A stretch of DNA of 64,000 nt, from NCBI RefSeq assembly GCF_002849715.1, contig NZ_CP018863.1, positions 3,224,001 to 3,288,000 of the forward strand, given 5' to 3'. Below are positions 58,160-64,000 of the stretch, piece after piece. Below the pieces are notes generated by a model, which worked only from the letters and a program-made list of their open reading frames with translations, did not search any database and was not told the origin of the DNA. Both the position numbers and the translations under genes were made by a program. The DNA comes from Arthrobacter crystallopoietes. GTDB lineage: Bacteria; Actinomycetota; Actinomycetes; Actinomycetales; Micrococcaceae. The stretch's first letter is position 1. Each line of letters begins with the position of its first letter.

Positions 58160-59065
58160 TTAGGAACCTGTAGGCGCAAGGACAATATCAAAGTGGGCTT
58201 TTGCCCAGGTGGTCTCGCCTAGCTCACGTCCATCCGGTGTGGGAGCGCCAGCAGGCTGCTGGATAAAGTCTTTGACCAGTGACTGCTTTACCCCGAATAC
58301 GGTGTCGTGTTTTAACAGCTCGTCACCGTTCACGAAGATGTGCGTGACGAGGGTGCGCATCTGAGGGGCCGTGACCATGAAGTGTAAGTGGCTGGCTCGC
58401 ATCGGTGAGCGTCCTGTGGCCTGCAGCATCCGGCCCACTGGTCCATCATGTGGGATCGGGTACGGTGTGGGGGTTAGTCCCCAGAACCGGTAGTGGCCTT
58501 TGTCGTCGCTGAAGAGGTGTGCTCGCCCGTAGACGCGTCCGTCGGCGTGCTGTACATCGTAGAAGCCCTCGTCATCGGCCTCCCATACTTCGATCCGTGC
58601 GCCCGGGATGGGGTTGCCGTCGAGATCACGGACAGTTCCCTCTACCCAGCAGGGTTCTCCGGCAGCGCCCCCGGCGATATCCCCGCCATTTTCAATCAGC
58701 GGGGCGTCCTCGACGAAGAACGGGCCGAACACGGTTGCCTCGGTGGCATTGCCGCGCGCCTCGTTGTTCACGTTGATGGTCTGCATCGACGCGCCGAGCA
58801 CGTCCGAGAGCAGGATGAATTCCTGCCGCTTGTCATCGGTGATGTGCCCGACCTCGGTCAAAAATTCGATGGCCTGGTTCCATTCCGTCTCGCTCAGGCG
58901 CACGTCTCGAATGAATGCATGCAGGTGGCGTACCAGGGCTTGCATGATCTGCTTCAAGCGGTCATCGGTGCATCCCTCGAACGAGGTCAGGACGTTGGCG
59001 ATGAGCTTTTCCTCGACAGCCTGCTGAGCGTCGGAAACGGTTGTGTACTCCTGCTGACGAGTCAT
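58160..59065 (-). CDS. Intradiol ring-cleavage dioxygenase, probable hydroxyquinol 1,2-dioxygenase
   Basis: A 301-residue non-heme Fe(III) dioxygenase. The N-terminal helical dimer domain spans about 1-100. The catalytic beta domain carries the Tyr/Tyr/His/His ligands in [19 protein letters not shown] and [10 protein letters not shown]. Length and the following maleylacetate reductase point to hydroxyquinol (1,2,4-trihydroxybenzene) cleavage to maleylacetate rather than catechol cleavage. The start overlaps the aldo/keto reductase stop by 4 bp. It is the last gene of the operon. Confidence 0.87.
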   Translation of the reverse strand: MTRQQEYTTVSDAQQAVEEKLIANVLTSFEGCTDDRLKQIMQALVRHLHAFIRDVRLSETEWNQAIEFLTEVGHITDDKRQEFILLSDVLGASMQTINVNNEARGNATEATVFGPFFVEDAPLIENGGDIAGGAAGEPCWVEGTVRDLDGNPIPGARIEVWEADDEGFYDVQHADGRVYGRAHLFSDDKGHYRFWGLTPTPYPIPHDGPVGRMLQATGRSPMRASHLHFMVTAPQMRTLVTHIFVNGDELLKHDTVFGVKQSLVKDFIQQPAGAPTPDGRELGETTWAKAHFDIVLAPTGS

Positions 59066-60015
59066 GATTCGGTTCCTTGGTTCTGCGAGGCAGCGGTCAG
59101 TAGTGATAGTTCGTCGTCGTTGAGCACCAGATCGATGGTTTCCAGCAGCGGTTCAAGCTGTTCGACGGTACGCCCGCTGGCGATCGGTGCGGTAATGCCT
59201 GGCTGGGACCGTAGCCACGCCAGTGCGATCGGCGCGTAGGGCAGGCGGCGGTCGGCGGCGATTGAGCCCAGCGCTTCCAGCACCCGTTCGCCGCGCCCGT
59301 CGAGATAACGTGTGGCGTCGTCGGCCCGGGCGCTGTCCACGGAAACACCTGGACGGTATTTGCCGGTCAGGAATCCGTGAGCGAGCGAGTAGTAGGGGAA
59401 TACCTCAAGACGGTGCTCCCTGGCCAGCGGAAGCAGACGCTCCTCTATGCCGCGCTCCATCAGGTTGTACTGGGGTTCCAGCGCTACTGGAACGTGGTAT
59501 CCGCCCGACTCGGTGATTTCCATCCATTCGGCCAACCGCTCGGCGCTATAGTTCGAGACCCCGATCGCGCGGATCTTGCCTTCATCCACCAGTTCGGAGA
59601 ATGTCGCAATGGTCTGTTCCAACGGCGTTTCAGGGTCATCGAAGTGGGCATAATAAACGTCCACATAATCCAGTTCCAGGCGCCGGAGTGTATCGTCGAT
59701 TCCCTCGCGGATCGTGGCAGGTGCCAGTCCGAACAGCTCCGGGTGGTAGCTGACTTTCGAAGCGATCAGAATCTCTTCACGTACGCTTCGCTTGGCCAGC
59801 CAGGTACCAATGATCGTTTCGGATTCACCGCCGGTATTTCCCTCAACCCAGAAAGAATATGAATCAGCAGTGTCGATGAAGTTACCGCCCGCGGCGACGA
59901 AAGCGTCCAGGATCCGGTGTGACTGGGCCTCGTCGGCGGTCCAACCGAAAACATTTGTCCCCAGCACCAGCGGCGCCACTTGCAACCCGGTGGCTTCGGC
60001 AGTGGTTAATGACAT
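59062..60015 (-). CDS. Aldo/keto reductase
   Basis: A 317-residue NAD(P)H-dependent reductase of the YajO/Gre3-like group. The tetrad is visible: D and Y in [11 protein letters not shown] in [10 protein letters not shown] and H in [10 protein letters not shown]. The C-terminal NAD(P)-binding part has APIASGRT. Its role between maleylacetate reductase and the dioxygenase is unclear. It could act on a sugar-like or carbonyl precursor imported by the ABC transporter before aromatisation or hydroxylation steps. Start and stop both overlap or abut its neighbours. Confidence 0.87.
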   Translation of the reverse strand: MSLTTAEATGLQVAPLVLGTNVFGWTADEAQSHRILDAFVAAGGNFIDTADSYSFWVEGNTGGESETIIGTWLAKRSVREEILIASKVSYHPELFGLAPATIREGIDDTLRRLELDYVDVYYAHFDDPETPLEQTIATFSELVDEGKIRAIGVSNYSAERLAEWMEITESGGYHVPVALEPQYNLMERGIEERLLPLAREHRLEVFPYYSLAHGFLTGKYRPGVSVDSARADDATRYLDGRGERVLEALGSIAADRRLPYAPIALAWLRSQPGITAPIASGRTVEQLEPLLETIDLVLNDDELSLLTAASQNQGTES

Positions 60016-60016
60016 T

Positions 60017-61138
60017 TCAGTCCTCCTGCTGTCCCGGGTTCTCGCGGGGAGCGCCGCCGTGCAATGCGTCCGTCAGCAGAGCGCGTACGGTGGCTGCATC
60101 AATGGGACGCGGGTTTCCATAGGAGTAGCCGGTGACCTCTTCGACGATGCGTTCCACATCGGATTCCTTCATGCCCAATTCAGCGAGGGAACGTGGAGCG
60201 CCGAGTTCTCCTGTGAGGTTCCACAGGGCCAACGCCGGATCTTCCACCCCGCCCAAGGCTCGGGACAGTGCAGCCTTGGCAGCCGGTGCGGCGGGCTGGT
60301 TGAAAGCCAGTGCGTAGGGAAGAACTACGGTGTGGGTCTGGGCGTGGGGAAGGTTCAACGTGCCGCCCAGGGCGTGGCATAGCTTATGGTGCAGCGACAT
60401 CGTCGTGGCCCCGAGGCACGCCCCGCACAACCAGGACCCATAGAGTGCGTCGCTACGGGCATCCAGATCGGCTGAATCTTTGACAATTTTCGGCAAGGCA
60501 CCGGTCAGGGCACGGACCCCTTCTTCAGCCATCAGGGAGATGATGGGCGTGGCGTCCGGGGCGTACAGTGCTTCGACAGCGTGCGCGATGGCGTTCACGC
60601 CGCTGGTGACGGACATTCCTACCGGCAAGGTGGCAGACAGGGTGGGGTCATAGACGACGCTTCGCGGCAGCACCCGGGCGTCCCGGCCGGTCTCCTTGCG
60701 GCCATCGGTGGTGAGCCCCCACACGGGGGTCATTTCCGACCCCGCATAGGTTGTTGGGACCGCGATGATCGGCAGTGAGTGGTTCAATGCGATCGCCTTG
60801 CCCAAGCCGATCGCCGAGCCGCCGCCTACTGTCACGCATCCATCGGCGCCGACCCGCTTGGCTTCGTCGCTGGCTTTTTGTGCGGCTTCGGCGGGCACAT
60901 GCATCACGGCTTCGGGCAGGACGCCTACGGCCCGGGAGCCCAGGGCCTGGGCGACCTCTCGCCCGGTTGCTGCCTGTTCAGGGGAGCAGAGTACCAGCAC
61001 GCGCTTGAGCCCGATCGCGTCGAGTTCGGCCGGAAGATCGGCCAGCGAGCCGATTCCGAACCGCACCCGCATGGGCAGCGCCTGGTAGGTGAATTCGCGG
61101 TCCCTGGTTTTCTGTGTGTCCATTGTCTTTGCCGTCAT
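60017..61138 (-). CDS. Maleylacetate reductase
   Basis: A 373-residue iron-containing alcohol dehydrogenase-type protein of the maleylacetate reductase subgroup. It has GGGSAIGLGKAIAL, VPTTYAGSEMTPVWG and the metal-region HHKLCHALGG with a late NLPHAQTHTVVLP. It reduces maleylacetate to 3-oxoadipate with NAD(P)H. The start at 61138 follows gaaggagttcgacg. It lies 1 bp upstream of the aldo/keto reductase and 55 bp after the permease gene. With the dioxygenase it makes up the lower hydroxyquinol pathway. Confidence 0.9.
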   Translation of the reverse strand: MTAKTMDTQKTRDREFTYQALPMRVRFGIGSLADLPAELDAIGLKRVLVLCSPEQAATGREVAQALGSRAVGVLPEAVMHVPAEAAQKASDEAKRVGADGCVTVGGGSAIGLGKAIALNHSLPIIAVPTTYAGSEMTPVWGLTTDGRKETGRDARVLPRSVVYDPTLSATLPVGMSVTSGVNAIAHAVEALYAPDATPIISLMAEEGVRALTGALPKIVKDSADLDARSDALYGSWLCGACLGATTMSLHHKLCHALGGTLNLPHAQTHTVVLPYALAFNQPAAPAAKAALSRALGGVEDPALALWNLTGELGAPRSLAELGMKESDVERIVEEVTGYSYGNPRPIDAATVRALLTDALHGGAPRENPGQQED

Positions 61139-61193
61139 CGTCGAACTCCTTCGCATGTGGTTGTTGTTCTTTGCTTGCTGCTGTTCGGGTGTT

Positions 61194-62429
61194 TTACTGA
61201 GCGCCGGCGCGGCGCTTGTTCCAGATGTCGAAGGCCACGGCGAGCAGCAGTACCAGGCCCTTGACCACGGACTGCACCGACTGGTCGATACCCATCAATT
61301 GCATGCCATTGCTCATCACCGCCATGATCAAGGCACCGGCCACCGCCCCGACAACCTTGCCCACGCCGCCGGTGACTGCTGCACCGCCGATAAACGCCGC
61401 AGCGATCGCATCCAGCTCGAACATGTTGCCGGCGCCGGGCTGGGCCCCGTTGGTGCGCGAGGAAAAGACGATGCCGGCTACGGCTGAGAGCAGGCCCATA
61501 TTCACGAAGATCCAGAAGTTCACTGCCTTGACCTTCACGCCCGACAATGCGGCGGCGGAGAGGTTGCCGCCGATCGCGTAGATCTGCCGGCCGAATACTG
61601 TGTGCTGCATGATCAGCGAGTAGGCCATGATGAGGATTGCCAGCATGATCAGCACCACAGGCAAACCGCGGGCGGTGGCCAGCTGCCAGGCAAAGGCCAT
61701 GACGACCACGCCGACGGCCGCGATTTTCGCTGCGAAGAGCCACAACGGGGGGACCGGCTGCCGGTAGGACCGGCGTGTCTTGCGCGTACGGTATTCGTTT
61801 ACCGCGAAACCGATGACTCCGATCGCGAACACGAGCAAGGTGAAGGTGTCATACCCGTACCCGCCCAGTAGCCCGTTGACGAATCCGGACGCAATGACTC
61901 CATACTCGGAAGGGAAGGGCGAGAGCGAAATATTGTCCAGCACCCAGAGGGTCATGCCGCGGAAGAGCAGCATGCCGGCCAGCGTCACGATGAAGGCAGG
62001 GATTCCGACATAGGCGACCCAGAAGCCGTGCCATGCGCCGATCGCCAGCCCTGCCGCCAGGGCAGCGAGAACGCCAGCCCACCAGGGCATCCCGTATTTG
62101 ATCACCGTGATCGCCGAAATGGCGCTGGTCAGCGCCACCACCGACCCGACCGATAGATCAATATGGCCGGCGATGATCACAATGACCATGCCTATGGCGA
62201 GGACCAAGATGTAGGAGTACTGCAGCACGATGTTCGTGATATTTCCCGGGGAGAGCGATGCACCTCCGGTGAACACAGCGAACAGCACTACCAGGGCCAC
62301 CAGAGCCATGTAGATCCCGCTGGTGCGCAGGTTGCGGGTCAGCGCCAGCCGCAGCTCGGTCAGCGTCGAGGAGCCGGTGCCGCCGGGGTCTTGTAACGGT
62401 TTGTTTGTGCGTTGGGCCATCGTAGTCAT
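61194..62429 (-). CDS. Monosaccharide-type ABC transporter permease (XylH/MmsB-like)
   Basis: A 411-residue membrane protein with about 10-12 hydrophobic segments. Family markers are [58 protein letters not shown] and NGMQLMGID. Two long polar stretches break the segments, as in XylH-like permeases. The start ATG overlaps the ATPase stop by 4 bp. Position in a hydroxyquinol operon suggests uptake of a polyhydroxylated ring compound or glycoside rather than a plain sugar. Confidence 0.9.
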   Translation of the reverse strand: MTTMAQRTNKPLQDPGGTGSSTLTELRLALTRNLRTSGIYMALVALVVLFAVFTGGASLSPGNITNIVLQYSYILVLAIGMVIVIIAGHIDLSVGSVVALTSAISAITVIKYGMPWWAGVLAALAAGLAIGAWHGFWVAYVGIPAFIVTLAGMLLFRGMTLWVLDNISLSPFPSEYGVIASGFVNGLLGGYGYDTFTLLVFAIGVIGFAVNEYRTRKTRRSYRQPVPPLWLFAAKIAAVGVVVMAFAWQLATARGLPVVLIMLAILIMAYSLIMQHTVFGRQIYAIGGNLSAAALSGVKVKAVNFWIFVNMGLLSAVAGIVFSSRTNGAQPGAGNMFELDAIAAAFIGGAAVTGGVGKVVGAVAGALIMAVMSNGMQLMGIDQSVQSVVKGLVLLLAVAFDIWNKRRAGAQ

Positions 62430-63964
62430 CGCACTGCTTCCTTCTCTTTGGTCATCAATGTCATCAGGTTTTCCTCGGTCGCCTGGCCGACCGGAACTTC
62501 ACCGGTAATCCGCCCCTGGGACAGGGTATAGATCCGGTCGCAGGTGCCCAGGATCTCCAGGAGGTCCGAGGAGATCACCACTACTGCCTTGCCCGCCGCC
62601 ACAAATTCGTTGATCAATTGGTAAATCTCGTATTTGGCACCGACATCAATGCCGCGTGTCGGCTCGTCAATGATCAACAAATCGGGTCCGGTCAAAAGCC
62701 ACTTGGAAAGCACCACTTTTTGCTGGTTTCCCCCCGAGAGCTGACCGACAACGGACTGTACACTCGGTGCCTTGATCCGCATCTTCTCCATTGCCTGTTC
62801 GGCCAGCTTGTTCTCCCTGTGCTGGTTAACCCAGCCGAACCGCGCCAGCTTGGGTAAAGCAGCGCCGGAAATATTCCGGGCAATGGTGTCCAGCAGGTTC
62901 AAGCCGTACTGCTTGCGGTCCTCGCTGACGTAAGCCATGCCGTAATCGATCGCCTCGGCGACACTGCGGGGCTTGACTTCCCGGCCCCGCATCGATGCAC
63001 GTCCCGAAATGAACCGGCCATAGGACTTCCCGAACAAGCTCATGGCCAGCTCTGTGCGCCCGGCTCCCATCAAGCCGGCGATTCCCACGACTTCACCGGC
63101 CCGCACAGTGAAGGAAGCCCCTTCGACCACCAGCCGATCCTGCACCGGGTGGCGCACTGTCCAGTCCTGGACTTCCAGGACAACCTCGCCTGGATCCGAG
63201 ACCCGATCGGGATAGAACGATTCCAGGTCCCGGCCAACCATTGAACGGATGATGCGGTCAATGCTCGCTGAGTCATCGGCCATGTCCATGGACTCCACCG
63301 TCTGCCCGTCCCGGATCACTGTGGTGGTGTTCGCCGACGCCTCGATTTCGTTGAGCTTGTGGGAAATGATGATCGAGGTAATCCCTTGATCCTGCAGCTG
63401 ACGCACCAGACCCAGCAGGTGTGCCGAGTCCGTATCGTTCAAGGCGGCAGTGGGTTCATCCAGGATCAGTAACTTCACGTCCTTTGACAACGCCTTCGCG
63501 ATCTCGACAAGCTGCTGCTTGCCCACGCCCAGCTGCCCCACAGGTGTCGTGGATTTCTCGCGAAGGCCAACCCTGTCCAGCAGCTCACTCGCTTCGGCAT
63601 GGGCGCGATGCCAGTCAATGAGACCACCTGGGCCGCGCCGCTCGTTTCCAAGGAAAATGTTCTCCGCGATCGATAGGTGCGGCACCAGCGCCAGTTCCTG
63701 GTGAATGATGACGATTCCGGCCCGTTCCGAATCACGAATGGATGCGAATCGGCACTCGGTTCCCTCAAAGATGATCTGGCCGCCGTAGCTGCCATGGGGA
63801 TATACGCCCGAGAGTACCTTCATCAAGGTGGATTTTCCCGCACCGTTCTCACCGCAGATCGCGTGGACTTCACCGCGCCGGGCAGACAGGGTTACCCCCG
63901 AGAGTGCCTTAACCCCGGGAAAGCTCTTTTCAATTGAACGCATTTCAAGGATGTAGTCGTCCAT
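62426..63964 (-). CDS. Monosaccharide-type ABC transporter ATPase (two nucleotide-binding domains)
   Basis: A 512-residue MglA/XylG-type ATPase. The first domain has Walker [10 protein letters not shown], a Q-loop and [11 protein letters not shown]. The second has the degenerate Walker [10 protein letters not shown], the signature LSGGNQQKV and [17 protein letters not shown] 63964 starts the domain-bearing part; ATG 63988 upstream is possible, but its leader is cut by the window edge region. The binding-protein gene expected upstream lies beyond the right edge. Confidence 0.9.
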   Translation of the reverse strand: MDDYILEMRSIEKSFPGVKALSGVTLSARRGEVHAICGENGAGKSTLMKVLSGVYPHGSYGGQIIFEGTECRFASIRDSERAGIVIIHQELALVPHLSIAENIFLGNERRGPGGLIDWHRAHAEASELLDRVGLREKSTTPVGQLGVGKQQLVEIAKALSKDVKLLILDEPTAALNDTDSAHLLGLVRQLQDQGITSIIISHKLNEIEASANTTTVIRDGQTVESMDMADDSASIDRIIRSMVGRDLESFYPDRVSDPGEVVLEVQDWTVRHPVQDRLVVEGASFTVRAGEVVGIAGLMGAGRTELAMSLFGKSYGRFISGRASMRGREVKPRSVAEAIDYGMAYVSEDRKQYGLNLLDTIARNISGAALPKLARFGWVNQHRENKLAEQAMEKMRIKAPSVQSVVGQLSGGNQQKVVLSKWLLTGPDLLIIDEPTRGIDVGAKYEIYQLINEFVAAGKAVVVISSDLLEILGTCDRIYTLSQGRITGEVPVGQATEENLMTLMTKEKEAVR

Positions 63965-64000
63965 GGCGCCCATTCCTTCCAGCTTCATTGATTCCGTTGC

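Noticed and set aside
10..63990. CRISPR arrays, integrases, transposases, tRNA attachment sites
   Set aside because: Looked for regular repeats, tRNA-like cloverleaves and recombinase motifs; none were seen.

Overview
The window is high-GC DNA with the gene style of an actinobacterium, most likely a soil Micrococcaceae such as Arthrobacter: short intergenic gaps, many 4-bp ATGA overlaps, GTG and TTG starts, Tat and lipoprotein exports, a GAF-ANTAR regulator, a copper amine oxidase and several oxidative catabolic clusters. No tRNA, rRNA, transposase, phage gene or CRISPR array was seen. The genus is an inference from gene content only.

Layout. 1-849 holds no convincing gene, only hairpins. 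850-1146 is a small ABM-like protein; a near-identical copy of its last 41 bp lies alone at 12915-12955, bracketing an 11.8-kb catabolic block. That block (1306-12891) carries a non-phosphorylating sugar-acid operon on the minus strand: TRAP transporter, L-fuconate/D-arabinonate-type dehydratase, two different FAH-fold enzymes, an alpha-ketoglutarate-semialdehyde-type dehydrogenase and an SDR. It also has an LDH2-type dehydrogenase, a GntR regulator with a perfect inverted-repeat operator, and a D-2-hydroxyacid dehydrogenase.

13023-30500 is the most interesting part. A minus-strand unit (M20 hydrolase, amino-acid-type binding protein, fused permease-ATPase), a LysR regulator and a plus-strand operon (flavin reductase, HpaB-type monooxygenase, RidA, DUF1028 protein, M20 amidohydrolase, aspartase) are followed by a TetR regulator, aldehyde dehydrogenase, APC permease and copper amine oxidase. 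Two copies of one 22-bp operator-like sequence tie the aldehyde dehydrogenase and the amine oxidase together. Read as a pathway this fits amine uptake, then oxidation to aldehyde and acid, flavin-dependent ring oxidation, imine and amide hydrolysis, aspartate and fumarate. That is the chemistry expected for histamine via imidazoleacetate, with an HpaB-type two-component monooxygenase.

30575-51183 is an exoprotein region. It has a Tat-exported DUF3237 protein, a secreted esterase, three large secreted proteins (esterase-like, subtilisin, CAP domain) that share one C-terminal FG-GAP-like repeat module, a lipoprotein, and two tandem paralogous secreted phosphoesterases. A nitrilase/AraC pair, UspA, a DUF2278 protein and small membrane proteins are interspersed. 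A fragment of a ketopantoate-reductase-like gene sits at 45160-45320.

51477-57960 holds a PfkB kinase gene with an apparent single-base frameshift, SurE, a Ser/Thr kinase fused to GAF, a GAF-ANTAR protein, an alpha/beta hydrolase and a potassium-channel-like protein. 58160-63964 is a minus-strand operon joining a monosaccharide-type ABC transporter to maleylacetate reductase, an aldo/keto reductase and an intradiol (hydroxyquinol-type) dioxygenase; it runs off the right edge, where its binding protein would be expected.
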